64,000 bases of DNA from Clostridium tagluense. Its GTDB lineage: Bacteria > Bacillota > Clostridia > Clostridiales > Clostridiaceae. This document shows, piece by piece, positions 1 through 8,515 of the stretch. The DNA lies in contig NZ_BHYK01000002.1 in assembly GCF_003865095.1 (NCBI RefSeq), positions 213,185 through 277,184 on the forward strand, written 5' to 3'. Under the pieces are notes generated by a model. That model made no database searches, was not told where the DNA came from, and worked only from the letters and a program-made list of their open reading frames with translations. The first letter of the stretch is position 1; every line of letters starts with the position of its first letter. A program made the translations under genes and the position numbers.

Positions 1-2
1 CT

Positions 3-404
3 TTCTTTTTAGAGATTCTATTTTTGATTCAGTATATATATACTGATATGGAAAATACCACTAAATTTGAAATGATAAAGTGTTCAGATGAAATTAATGA
101 AATTATTTTATATTTGCATACACATTATGAAAGAAAAATTTCTATTGAAGAGTTAACAGAAGAATTTCATATTAACAGAACAACACTTACAGATAGATTT
201 ACTAGGTCTACTGGGATGTCTGTTATGGGATATTTAATTAGATTAAGAGTTAAGATGGCTGCTATAATGTTAAGAGATACTATGTTATCTGTATCAGAAA
301 TAGCCTATAGAGTGGGTTTTAACGATATAACTCATTTTGGTAGAATGTTTCGAAAGCACATGGGATATTCAGCATCTGAATATAGAAAAAAGAAAATGGA
401 ATAA
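3..404 (+). CDS. AraC-family transcriptional regulator, C-terminal part (5' end outside window)
   Basis: The reading frame is open to the left edge, so only the C-terminal DNA-binding part is present. The last ~100 residues form the double helix-turn-helix of the AraC/XylS family: the first HTH lies around IEELTEEFHINRTTLTDRF and the second ends in the family signature VGFNDITHFGRMFRKHMGYS followed by EYR. Such proteins bind DNA as transcriptional activators or repressors, usually with a ligand-sensing N-terminal domain, which would lie upstream of this window. An internal ATG at 48 has no ribosome binding site and is not taken as the start. A stem-loop with a T-run follows the stop. The ligand and target genes cannot be deduced. 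Confidence 0.85.
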   Translation, partial: FFLEILFLIQYIYTDMENTTKFEMIKCSDEINEIILYLHTHYERKISIEELTEEFHINRTTLTDRFTRSTGMSVMGYLIRLRVKMAAIMLRDTMLSVSEIAYRVGFNDITHFGRMFRKHMGYSASEYRKKKME

Positions 405-450
405 AAACTGTATGATAATGGTAATACTCATTTATATTCAAATAACTGAG

Positions 451-507
451 GTACTGGTAGCAAGTGTTTGTTTTCGAGGGTAAACACTTTTGCCGGTATT
501 TTTTTGT
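451..507 (+). terminator. Probable rho-independent terminator after the AraC-type gene
   Basis: An imperfect stem pairs GTACTGGTAGCAAGTGTTT with AAACACTTTTGCCGGTAT and is followed by a run of seven T residues. It lies between the AraC-type gene and the next gene on the same strand. Because it is upstream of a possible metal transporter a regulatory leader is conceivable, but no known riboswitch core was recognised. Confidence 0.55.
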
Positions 508-661
508 TATCTTCATGCTTTTTACCATTACATGTCCTAGCAATCAATTTAAGCGAGTCCTCATTAAATGAATCAATATTAAATCTGATATTATATAAAT
601 TAGAAAAGTATGTTATGATAATAAAAAAACATATGTACTGTCTTGGAAGGGGCTATCAAAA

Positions 662-1960
662 TTGATTATTTTTATAAATATTCTTATTGTATTTTTGCTT
701 GTATTTATGAATGGTTTTTTCGTTGCTACGGAATTTGCTATGGTAAAAGTTAGAAAATCTAGAATAGAAACTTTAGTACTTGAAGGAGCTAGAAATGCAA
801 AATATACTTCAAAGGTTGTTAATAATTTAAATTCATACTTATCTGCATGTCAGCTAGGAATAACTTTAGCATCGCTCGGACTCGGATGGATAGGAGAACC
901 TGCTGTTGCAGATATGCTAACTCCGATATTTAATTTGTTTCATTTGCAAGAAAGTGCTGTACACTCAATTTCATTTATCTTGGGGTTTTCAATTATAACG
1001 GGCTTTCATATTGTACTAGGAGAGTTAGTTCCTAAATCATTGGCAATTATAAGTGCAGAAAAGATAGCGATGTACACCGCACTGCCACTCATAATGTTTT
1101 ATAACGTAACTTATCCTATAATGTGGGCTTTTAATCATAGTACTAGTATAGTTTTAAAGGCTTTTGGTGTGACCCTTATAGATGAACATGAAGCAGCGCA
1201 TACTGATGAGGAAATAAAATTATTGGTTGAAGAGAGCTATAATCATGGATTAATAGATAAAACTGAATTAACCTTTATAGATAATATATTTGATTTTACT
1301 GAGAAAACCGTAAAAGAAATAATGATACCTCGCACTGATATGGCATGTATTTACATTGAGGATTCTTTTGAGGATATTATAGCATCTGCTTTAGATGAAC
1401 AGCATACTAGATATCCAATCTGCAGGGATAATAAAGATAATATTATTGGTTTTGTACACATCAAGGATTTATATAAGCAGAAAATTCAGGGTAATAATCA
1501 AAATATAGAAGACATTATTCGTGAGATTAAATTTGTTCCAGAATCATTGTCAATAAGTGAATTATTAAAAGTATTTAAGAAACAAAAGGTACAAATGGCT
1601 ATAATTATTGATGAATATGGGGGAACATTTGGATTAGTAACTATCCAGGATATTTTAGAAGAAATTGTTGGGGAAATTCAAGATGAGTTTGATGAAGAAG
1701 GAAACGAGATTATTAAAACTGAAGATGGTAATTATCTTGTAGATGGAAAAGTTCTTATTGAAGATATCATTGAACTGTTAGATAAAGACTTTGAAGTTGA
1801 AAATATTGATACCATTGGAGGTTGGATTTATTCACAGTTAAAGTCATACCCACAAGTTAATGATAAAATTTTATATGAGGATTATGAGTTTATCATATTG
1901 GAATGTGACAGTAAAAGAATAAGCAAAGTGCTAATTAAAAAATCATCTGTAGAAGAGTAG
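662..1960 (+). CDS. Hemolysin-family CNNM/CorC membrane protein with CBS pair
   Basis: The 432-aa protein has the three-part build of the CNNM/CorC (HlyC/CorC, DUF21) family. An N-terminal membrane domain with about four hydrophobic segments covers residues 1-~190 (starting IFINILIVFLLVFMNGFF and containing the GELVPKSLA motif). A CBS-domain pair spans ~205-335 (IMIPRTDMACI, QMAIIIDEYGG). The C-terminal ~80 residues form the transporter-associated CorC_HlyC domain (VDGKVLIEDI). Relatives export or regulate Mg2+/Co2+ or Na+. The TTG start is chosen because GGAAGGGG lies at 645-652, nine bases upstream. The gene is monocistronic, with a hairpin at 1981-2026 after it. The substrate is not predictable; the old name hemolysin should not be taken literally. 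Confidence 0.9.
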   Translation: MIIFINILIVFLLVFMNGFFVATEFAMVKVRKSRIETLVLEGARNAKYTSKVVNNLNSYLSACQLGITLASLGLGWIGEPAVADMLTPIFNLFHLQESAVHSISFILGFSIITGFHIVLGELVPKSLAIISAEKIAMYTALPLIMFYNVTYPIMWAFNHSTSIVLKAFGVTLIDEHEAAHTDEEIKLLVEESYNHGLIDKTELTFIDNIFDFTEKTVKEIMIPRTDMACIYIEDSFEDIIASALDEQHTRYPICRDNKDNIIGFVHIKDLYKQKIQGNNQNIEDIIREIKFVPESLSISELLKVFKKQKVQMAIIIDEYGGTFGLVTIQDILEEIVGEIQDEFDEEGNEIIKTEDGNYLVDGKVLIEDIIELLDKDFEVENIDTIGGWIYSQLKSYPQVNDKILYEDYEFIILECDSKRISKVLIKKSSVEE

Positions 1961-1980
1961 TATTGTTTGGAAGAATTTAA

Positions 1981-2028
1981 ATGAGCATTAGTGGCTACAA
2001 AAATAGCTACTAATGCTCATTATGTTTA
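1981..2028. terminator. Bidirectional terminator hairpin between convergent genes
   Basis: A strong stem (ATGAGCATTAGTGGCTA / TAGCTACTAATGCTCAT) sits between the convergent CNNM and LapA-domain genes. T- or A-rich flanks are weak on both sides, but position and stem length fit a shared terminator. Confidence 0.65.
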
Positions 2029-2034
2029 ATTACC

Positions 2035-2454
2035 TTACGTTAAAGTATCAGTTTTATTTGAAGAAATATTATTAAGATGTTTAATTTCAATATTTTGCGT
2101 ATTTATTTCATCATTGAGTATGTTACTTTTAGCGTTTAAAGCTATTGTAGTTTCTAAAGTTACTATTTGAGTTTCCAGGGTTTCTATTTTATTTTTAAAA
2201 GTTTCATTTTGAATTTCAAAATTTTTAGCTTTTTTTGTTAGTCTTTTATTACCACGCCTTAGGGTGATTTCTTTTTGTAGCCCTAATAAAGTAACAATTA
2301 TAGCACCTGTAATTGCAGAGACAAAAATTATAAGAGCCAAGGAGATATTAAATTTTGTGAAAAAGAAATTAATAGATATTACTGAAGAATTTTGGATTCC
2401 GAATAAGGCTACTAAAATAGCAAAAAGCAAAGAAATTATAAAACCAAATCTCAT
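2035..2454 (-). CDS. LapA-domain (DUF1049) membrane protein
   Basis: A 139-aa protein with two N-terminal membrane segments (~4-24 and ~37-58). The first contains FGIQNSSVISINFF and the pair matches the LapA/DUF1049 domain (lipopolysaccharide assembly protein A domain), which also occurs in Gram-positive bacteria. Residues ~65-110 are charged with heptad-like spacing (FEIQNETFKNKIETLETQIV), suggesting a cytoplasmic coiled coil. The start ATG has AAAGGAGG upstream. In Gram-positive bacteria there is no LPS, so the role is unknown; it may be a membrane-anchored scaffold. The gene stands alone and is convergent with the CNNM gene. Confidence 0.75.
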   Translation of the reverse strand: MRFGFIISLLFAILVALFGIQNSSVISINFFFTKFNISLALIIFVSAITGAIIVTLLGLQKEITLRRGNKRLTKKAKNFEIQNETFKNKIETLETQIVTLETTIALNAKSNILNDEINTQNIEIKHLNNISSNKTDTLT

Positions 2455-2826
2455 AGAAAATGACCTCCTTTATTTACTAAATTCATTAAATTATAGCATA
2501 TTACTTTGTTTGTGAATAGGATATCCTATTATTTTCCTTATTTTAGCTAAAAACAGCAAAATATCTGTAGAAAATTGCAATAATGATAAAAATGGAATAT
2601 TATTAATTTACTAAGATAAAGTTCTCAATTGGAGATGTTAATATTATATTTTTAATAATCCTATGAATTTTATTACGGTAGAATATAAATTAAATAAAAT
2701 TGAAATTAATAAGATAATGGACAATTTATATTTGCTAATATTCATTAGTTTATGTTATATTAATCATATGATTAAAGCTTACTAAATACAGTGTTAAGAA
2801 AAGAATATTAGGAAGGGGCACTTTTA
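2455..2826. other. Divergent intergenic region between lapA-like gene and zwf
   Basis: About 370 bp of AT-rich sequence separating two divergent genes. It holds a promoter candidate for zwf (2732-2760) and, at its left end, the ribosome binding site of the minus-strand gene. I see no RNA gene or further ORF. Confidence 0.5.
2732..2760 (+). promoter_or_regulatory. Sigma-A type promoter candidate for zwf
   Basis: TTGCTA at 2732-2737 and TTATAT at 2755-2760 are separated by 17 bp, about 65 bp before the zwf start. This is a visual match to the -35/-10 consensus only. Confidence 0.4.
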
Positions 2827-4332
2827 ATGGAGACAAATATGGATAAAGAACTTTCTAGTATATTTGTAATTTTTGGTGGAACTGGTGATTTGACAAAAAG
2901 AAAGCTTATTCCAGCTATTTTTAGTTTGATGTACGAAGAAAAACTGCCCGAAAATTTTACAATTGTAGCTATAGGAAGACGTGAAAAGACAAATGAGGAA
3001 TATAGAGAAGAAATGCGTTCATCTGTAGAAAAATTCTCTAGATTTTCACTAAATGATTATTTATGGCTTAAATTCAGTAAGAGAATTTTTTATAAAAACT
3101 TTGATTTTACTTCTGATAATCAAGGCTATGCGGATTTGGATTTGTTTTTGGAAAAAATGGAGATAAGATATTTAACAGGTGGCAAAAGGTTATATTATTT
3201 AGCCGTTGCGCCAGAATTTTTTGAAGGTATAATTAGAAATTTAAAAAATAATGGTATGGTGTCAAGAGCTATTGGCTGGCAGCGAATAATGATTGAAAAG
3301 CCTTTTGGATCAAGTCTTGAAACAGCTAGGATATTAAATCATAATATATCAAAACTTGTACCAGAAGAAGATTTATTTAGAATAGATCATTATTTGGGAA
3401 AAGAAATGATTCAAAATATATTGGCCATTAGATTTGGAAACTCATTATTTGAACCATTATGGAATGCAAATCATATAGATAATATTCAAATTACCTCCAA
3501 TGAACTTTTGGGCGTAGAGAGTAGAGGTGCATATTATGAGAATGCTGGTATATTAAAAGATATGCTTCAAAATCATATATTACAAATGCTAACTATGATT
3601 GCAATGGAACCTCCAATAGACTTTGAACCTGAATCTATAAGGGATGAAAAAGTGAAGGTATTACGCTCACTCAGACCTTTCACCGCGGAGACTTTTAAAG
3701 AAAACATTGTTCGTGGCCAATACGGTGCGGGAGAAATTGAAGATGCGAAAGTGATTGCTTATAGAGAAGAAAATAGAGTATCCAAAGCGTCAAATACGGA
3801 TACATTTATAGCACTTAAGACCTATATAGATAATTTTAGATGGGGAGGAGTACCCATCTACATAAGAGCAGGAAAAAGGATGAATAATAAAAGTACTGAG
3901 ATAGTTATTCAGTTTAAAAAACTTCCTGGAATTAATTATTATAAGGAGTTCGATAATATTTCTCATAATCTTTTAGTTTTAAAAATTCAGCCAGAAGAGG
4001 GGTTTTTCTTTCAGATAAATGCAAAACAGCCTGGTAGTGAATTTAAAATGGAAAAGGTTCAACTAGATTATTGTCAAAGTTGTAGGGCTTTAAATGATTC
4101 ACCTGAGGCTTACGAAAGGTTAATACTTGAAGCAATTAGGAATAACTCATCATTATTTACTAGATGGGATGAACTCCAATATTCTTGGCAATTTGTTGAG
4201 AGTATTGAAAAGCAATATGAGAATAATATACCTACATGTCCTAATTATTCAGCAGGGACATCGGGCCCTAAGGAAGCAATAGATTTAATTGAAAATGATG
4301 GCAGACAGTGGTGGAATACTGCGTCTGATTAA
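2827..4332 (+). CDS. zwf: Glucose-6-phosphate 1-dehydrogenase
   Basis: The 501-aa protein matches full-length glucose-6-phosphate dehydrogenase, which oxidises glucose 6-phosphate to 6-phosphogluconolactone with NADP+ (or NAD+) and opens the oxidative pentose phosphate pathway. The N-terminal Rossmann motif is FGGTGDLTKRKL (~18-29), the conserved IEKPFG lies near 157, and the active-site signature RIDHYLGKE is at ~186-194. The start ATG follows AGGAAGGGG by a normal distance. The next gene begins 11 bp after the stop and is probably cotranscribed. No 6-phosphogluconate dehydrogenase or lactonase is seen nearby. Confidence 0.95.
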   Translation: METNMDKELSSIFVIFGGTGDLTKRKLIPAIFSLMYEEKLPENFTIVAIGRREKTNEEYREEMRSSVEKFSRFSLNDYLWLKFSKRIFYKNFDFTSDNQGYADLDLFLEKMEIRYLTGGKRLYYLAVAPEFFEGIIRNLKNNGMVSRAIGWQRIMIEKPFGSSLETARILNHNISKLVPEEDLFRIDHYLGKEMIQNILAIRFGNSLFEPLWNANHIDNIQITSNELLGVESRGAYYENAGILKDMLQNHILQMLTMIAMEPPIDFEPESIRDEKVKVLRSLRPFTAETFKENIVRGQYGAGEIEDAKVIAYREENRVSKASNTDTFIALKTYIDNFRWGGVPIYIRAGKRMNNKSTEIVIQFKKLPGINYYKEFDNISHNLLVLKIQPEEGFFFQINAKQPGSEFKMEKVQLDYCQSCRALNDSPEAYERLILEAIRNNSSLFTRWDELQYSWQFVESIEKQYENNIPTCPNYSAGTSGPKEAIDLIENDGRQWWNTASD

Positions 4333-4343
4333 GGAGAGAAAAT

Positions 4344-4970
4344 ATGATTATATATGATATTTCTATGACTATTGAAAAAACCATGGGAGTGTACAAGAAT
4401 ATAGAGGAAAAAAGGCCTATAATTAAATTCGAAAGAAAAATTCCAAAGGATAGCATTAATGAATCCAGCATGTATATGAACTTGCATACTGGAACTCATA
4501 TTGATGCCCCATATCATGTAGATGATATGGGTGAAACCATTGAATCTATTGATTTAAATAAATTAATTACAAAGTGTAGAGTAATTGACTTAACAAAGAT
4601 AGTAGATGGTATAACAAAAGAGGACCTTATGGATAAAAATATTCAACAGGGTGAATTCTTATTGCTAAAAACTAGAAATTCATTCACTGAAGAATTTGAA
4701 CCTAATTTTGTCTTTGTTGAAAAAAGTGGAGCGGAGTATCTAGCTGAAAAAGGTATAATTGGAATAGCAATAGATTCCTTTGGTATAGAGAGAGCTCAAC
4801 CAGAACATGAAACTCATAAGATTCTTTTCAATAGGGGAATAACTATAATAGAGGGTGTTAGACTAAAAGAAATAAAAGAGGATGAATATTTTATGTGTGC
4901 ATTGCCACTTAAAATAAAAGGTGTAGATGGTGCTCCGGCTAGGGTAGTTTTAATAAAAAACTTAATGTAA
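4344..4970 (+). CDS. Cyclase-family (kynurenine formamidase-like) metal hydrolase
   Basis: A 208-aa protein of the cyclase family (PF04199), which includes bacterial kynurenine formamidase KynB and isatin hydrolase. The family metal-binding motif HxGTHxDxPxH is present as HTGTHIDAPYH near residues 49-59, and further family-type segments (IAIDSFGIERAQPEHETH; RGITIIEGV; ALPLKIKGVDGAPARV) follow. Members hydrolyse amide or lactam bonds using Zn2+ or Mn2+. It starts 11 bp after zwf with RBS AAGGAG, so the two genes probably form an operon. No tryptophan-degradation genes are nearby, so the substrate is open. Confidence 0.85.
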   Translation: MIIYDISMTIEKTMGVYKNIEEKRPIIKFERKIPKDSINESSMYMNLHTGTHIDAPYHVDDMGETIESIDLNKLITKCRVIDLTKIVDGITKEDLMDKNIQQGEFLLLKTRNSFTEEFEPNFVFVEKSGAEYLAEKGIIGIAIDSFGIERAQPEHETHKILFNRGITIIEGVRLKEIKEDEYFMCALPLKIKGVDGAPARVVLIKNLM

Positions 4971-5012
4971 TAACCATATCTTTCATGTTATAATAATATC
5001 TGTAATATAAAA

Positions 5013-5090
5013 CATTGCAAGTAAACGCTTGCAACATAAGACATTGCAAGTAACGCTTGCAATACAAAATTTTGCAAGTAAAGATTGCAA
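5013..5090 (+). repeat. Three tandem stem-loop repeats upstream of the aminopeptidase gene
   Basis: Three tandem units of 28-29 bp start near 5013, 5042 and 5070. Each is an inverted repeat of the form TTGCAAG-(4-6 nt)-CTTGCAA; the third is degenerate (TTGCAAGTAAAGATTGCAA). The last unit ends about 18 bp before the aminopeptidase start codon, just ahead of its ribosome binding site. Confidence 0.8.
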
Positions 5091-5108
5091 TTTAATGGGG
5101 TGAATGTA

Positions 5109-6881
5109 ATGAACGTAAAAGAAAGAATTGAAGAGTTAAGGCATGAGATGAGAGAAAGAGGCATAGAGGCATACATAGTACCTAGTTCAGATCCACATCA
5201 AAGTGAATATGTAGCAGAGCACTATACTGCTAGAACATTTATAACAGGATTCACCGGTTCTGCTGGAACTGCAATTATAACTTTAACAGATGCAGGTTTA
5301 TGGACAGATGGAAGATATTTCATACAAGCAGAAAGTCAGCTGAAAGATACAGGTGTAACCTTATTTAGAATGGGAGAGACTGGAGTTCCAACTGTTGAGG
5401 GATTTTTGAAACAAAACCTTAATAAGGGAGCAAAAATTGCTTTTGATGGCAAGGTTATTTCAGTTGAGTATTTTAGAGGACTTAAAAAATCTCTAGAAAG
5501 TAATGAATTTTCCTATGAAGTTAGTGAAGATTTAATAGATAAAATATGGAAAAATAGACCTCAAAGACCTTGTAGTAAGGTAGTTTTGCATGATGTAGCC
5601 TATGCAGGAGAGTCAAGGGAATCAAAACTTGCCAAGGTAGTTCTTGAAATGAAAACTATGGGAGCAGAATACTATGTTATATCAGGTCTTGATGACATAG
5701 CATGGCTATTAAACATTAGAGCAAGAGATGTAAAATGTAATCCACTAACTATAGCTTATGCAGTGCTTTCAGAGGAAAAATATTATCTATTTATAGATGA
5801 TAGAAAAATTGATTCTGTTGTTCGTGCCGAACTTGAAAAGGCTAATGTAGAAATAATGCCTTATGATAGTATAGGAGAATTTTTAGAGAAAATTAAAGTG
5901 GGAACAATATTACTTGACGCAGCAAGAACTAGTACTTGGATATATAGCGCCATAAAGGTTAAAGTTATAGAGGCCATGGATATAACTACAAAATTTAAGG
6001 CTATAAAGAATGATATTCAAATTGAGAACACTAGAAATGCAATGGTACGTGATGGTGTGGCTATGGTTAAATTTATTAGCTGGCTAAAGAAAACCATAAA
6101 GACGCGTAATATTACAGAAATAGAAGCATCAGATAAAATTGAAGCAATAAGAAGTTTAGGAGAAAATTACTATGATTTAAGCTTTGCATCTATTTCAGCC
6201 TACAGAGCAAATGCATCTATGCCTCACTACTCTGCTACGCAAAAAGATCAGGCCACTATTGTGCAAGAGAGTTTTTACTTATTGGATTCAGGGGCTCAAT
6301 ACTTGGATGGAACAACAGATATTACAAGAACGCTAGCTGTAGGCCCCTTAACTATCGAAGAAAAAACAGATTTCACCTTAGTATTAAGAGGGATGATTAA
6401 CTTAACTATGCAAAGATTTTTATATGGAACTACAGGTTCAAATTTAGATATTATAGCTAGAATTCCACTTTGGAATGCAGGTATGGATTATAAACATGGA
6501 ACAGGACATGGAGTAGGTTTCTTCTTAAATGTTCATGAAGGTCCACATAGAATATCCGTGGCTCCGAATACTGTTAAACTTGAAAAAGGAATGATAGTAT
6601 CCAACGAACCAGGAGTTTATAAGGCAGGAAAGCATGGTATAAGAATAGAAAATTTAGTCGTTGTGGAGGAAATTGAAAACACTTTATATGGTGGACAATT
6701 TATGAAGTTTGAGACTTTAACACTATGCCCTATAGACTTAGAAGCTATAGATGTTTCACTATTAACAGTTGAAGAAAAGACTTGGCTAAATAATTATCAT
6801 AAAACTGTATTTGAAAAACTTTCTACCTATTTAAAGGGCGAAGAACTAGAGTACTTAAAGCAAGCAACGGTAGCAATATAA
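5109..6881 (+). CDS. Xaa-Pro aminopeptidase, M24B family, long three-domain form
   Basis: A 590-aa M24B metallopeptidase that removes N-terminal residues preceding proline. Two creatinase-N-type domains precede the catalytic pita-bread domain, the long architecture also seen in eukaryotic aminopeptidase P1. Metal ligands can be placed: two Asp in LLDSGAQYLDGTTDITRT, His in HGTGHGVG, Glu in NEPGVYK and Glu in IRIENLVVV. The start is ATG 5109 (MNVKERIEELR) because GGGGTG lies 7 bp upstream; an in-frame TTG at 5085 falls inside the repeat array and lacks an RBS. The protein is cytosolic, with no signal peptide, and probably serves peptide turnover. A T-tailed hairpin follows at 6910-6940. Confidence 0.93.
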   Translation: MNVKERIEELRHEMRERGIEAYIVPSSDPHQSEYVAEHYTARTFITGFTGSAGTAIITLTDAGLWTDGRYFIQAESQLKDTGVTLFRMGETGVPTVEGFLKQNLNKGAKIAFDGKVISVEYFRGLKKSLESNEFSYEVSEDLIDKIWKNRPQRPCSKVVLHDVAYAGESRESKLAKVVLEMKTMGAEYYVISGLDDIAWLLNIRARDVKCNPLTIAYAVLSEEKYYLFIDDRKIDSVVRAELEKANVEIMPYDSIGEFLEKIKVGTILLDAARTSTWIYSAIKVKVIEAMDITTKFKAIKNDIQIENTRNAMVRDGVAMVKFISWLKKTIKTRNITEIEASDKIEAIRSLGENYYDLSFASISAYRANASMPHYSATQKDQATIVQESFYLLDSGAQYLDGTTDITRTLAVGPLTIEEKTDFTLVLRGMINLTMQRFLYGTTGSNLDIIARIPLWNAGMDYKHGTGHGVGFFLNVHEGPHRISVAPNTVKLEKGMIVSNEPGVYKAGKHGIRIENLVVVEEIENTLYGGQFMKFETLTLCPIDLEAIDVSLLTVEEKTWLNNYHKTVFEKLSTYLKGEELEYLKQATVAI

Positions 6882-6909
6882 ATATAAGAATAATAAATTA
6901 ACAAAGGTT

Positions 6910-6940
6910 AAAGAGATGCAATGGCATCTCTTTTTTATTT
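6910..6940 (+). terminator. Rho-independent terminator of the aminopeptidase gene
   Basis: The stem AAAGAGATGC / GCATCTCTTT with a 4-base loop is followed directly by a T-rich run, 28 bp after the stop codon. Confidence 0.85.
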
Positions 6941-7100
6941 TCTTATTATAAAGTGACTTACTTAAAGCTAATATTACAGAAGTCTTATGGATATGAAGTA
7001 TAGGTAGTGGGTAAAATATTTAGGTATATTAAAATAGATTATCCTAGGGAATTGTTATTTGTTTAACTGAAATTTAAAGTAATTAATAGGAGCGGTGATT

Positions 7101-8504
7101 ATGATGGGTAAGATAATAGCCTTTTATACAATGCCACATCCACCTATAATAATTCCAGAGGTGGGACGTGGAGAGGAAAAAAAGATAAAAAACACATACG
7201 ATGCTTGCGCGCGCATTGGAGGGGAAATAGCAGAGTTAAAACCAGAGGTAATAATAGTAGTCACGCCACATGGAACTATGTTTTCAGATGCAATAGCTCT
7301 TTCTTTTGAAAGTTCTATTTCAGGAAATTTAAAGCAATTTGGGGCTTCAAAAGTTTCTATGAATTTTGAAATAGACATGGATTTGACAGGAAAGATTATG
7401 ATTAAGGCACGCGAAAATAATATTCCAACGGTAGAGGTAAGCACAAGTTTTCTTAAAAAATACGGTAGAGAATATGAATTGGATCATGGTAGCATAGTTC
7501 CACTTTATTTTGTTGTTGATAAATATAAGTCTTTTAAGCTTGTTCATATTACCTATGGGGGACTTAGTCCTATGCAGTTATATAAATTTGGTAAACTTAT
7601 CAAAGAGGCAATAGAAGAGAGTAATGAAAATGCTGTGTTTATTGGAAGTGGTGATCTTTCTCATCATCTTAAAGATGAAGGACCTTATGATTATAATCCC
7701 TATGGAGAAGTGTTTGATGCCGAAATAATAAGTCTATTAACAAAGGGTGATGTAGCAGGAGTATTTAATATAAATCCAGAAATGGTTGAAAATGCTGGTG
7801 AATGTGGCTTAAGGTCTTATTATATAATGATTGGAGCAATGGAAGGTAATGAAATAAAGGGAGAACTCCTTTCCTATGAAGGCACCTTCGGAGTGGGCTA
7901 TGCGGTAATGAAATTTGATCTTAAAAACAGTGATAGAGATATATTATCAGAAATTACTAATGAAAAAAGAAAAAAATATAAGGAAAGAGTAAAAAAGGAA
8001 GATGTTTATGTTAGGCTTGCCAGAGAAAGTCTTACTCATTATCTAATAGAGGGTAATTTCATGGATCAGCCAAACTATGTAACAGAGGAAATGATAAATA
8101 ATAAAAGAGGGGTATTTGTGTCTCTTAAAAAATTTGGGCAGTTAAGGGGATGTATAGGTACAATCTTTCCTGTAACAGAGAGTGTAGCAAGTGAAATAAT
8201 GCGAAATTCCATTGAAGCAGGAGAAGGGGACCCAAGGTTTAGTCACGTATTGGAGGGAGAGCTTGAGGATATTGTATTTTCCGTAGATGTTTTAACGGAG
8301 CCTGTACCAGCTTTAAAAGAAGAACTAGATCCTAAAAAATACGGAATTATTGTAAGAAGTGGTAGAAAGAGTGGACTACTATTACCAGATCTTGCCGGTG
8401 TTAATACCATAGAGGAGCAGATAAGTATAGTATTAAATAAAGCATCAATTTCTCCAAATGAAAAATATTCTATAGAAAAGTTTGAGGTTATAAGGCATAA
8501 ATAG
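7101..8504 (+). CDS. AmmeMemoRadiSam system protein: Memo (LigB-like) + AMMECR1 fusion
   Basis: A fused protein of ~467 aa. Residues ~1-275 resemble Memo and class III extradiol dioxygenases (LigB-like): it opens with MPHPPIIIPEVGRG, has HGTMF and GSGDLSHHL, and ends in GVGYAVMKF. Residues ~290-467 are an AMMECR1 domain with the hallmark LRGCIGTI near 351. In the AmmeMemoRadiSam system these two parts and a radical SAM enzyme co-occur; the radical SAM gene follows directly. The biochemical role is not established. ATG 7101 is chosen because AGGAG at 7088-7092 is 8 bp upstream; ATG 7104 is also possible. The stop codon overlaps the RBS of the next gene, so cotranscription is nearly certain. 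Confidence 0.9.
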   Translation: MMGKIIAFYTMPHPPIIIPEVGRGEEKKIKNTYDACARIGGEIAELKPEVIIVVTPHGTMFSDAIALSFESSISGNLKQFGASKVSMNFEIDMDLTGKIMIKARENNIPTVEVSTSFLKKYGREYELDHGSIVPLYFVVDKYKSFKLVHITYGGLSPMQLYKFGKLIKEAIEESNENAVFIGSGDLSHHLKDEGPYDYNPYGEVFDAEIISLLTKGDVAGVFNINPEMVENAGECGLRSYYIMIGAMEGNEIKGELLSYEGTFGVGYAVMKFDLKNSDRDILSEITNEKRKKYKERVKKEDVYVRLARESLTHYLIEGNFMDQPNYVTEEMINNKRGVFVSLKKFGQLRGCIGTIFPVTESVASEIMRNSIEAGEGDPRFSHVLEGELEDIVFSVDVLTEPVPALKEELDPKKYGIIVRSGRKSGLLLPDLAGVNTIEEQISIVLNKASISPNEKYSIEKFEVIRHK

Positions 8505-8515
8505 GAGTGGTAATT

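Noticed and set aside
451..660. Metal riboswitch before the CNNM/CorC gene
   Set aside because: The hairpin fits a simple terminator and I could not place the conserved core of Mn2+ or Mg2+ riboswitches.
468..665. 65-aa plus-strand gene
   Set aside because: It starts inside the terminator stem, lacks a ribosome binding site and overlaps the CNNM start region.
5013..5090. A short CRISPR array
   Set aside because: Units are contiguous palindromes without unique spacers, and no cas gene is in the window.
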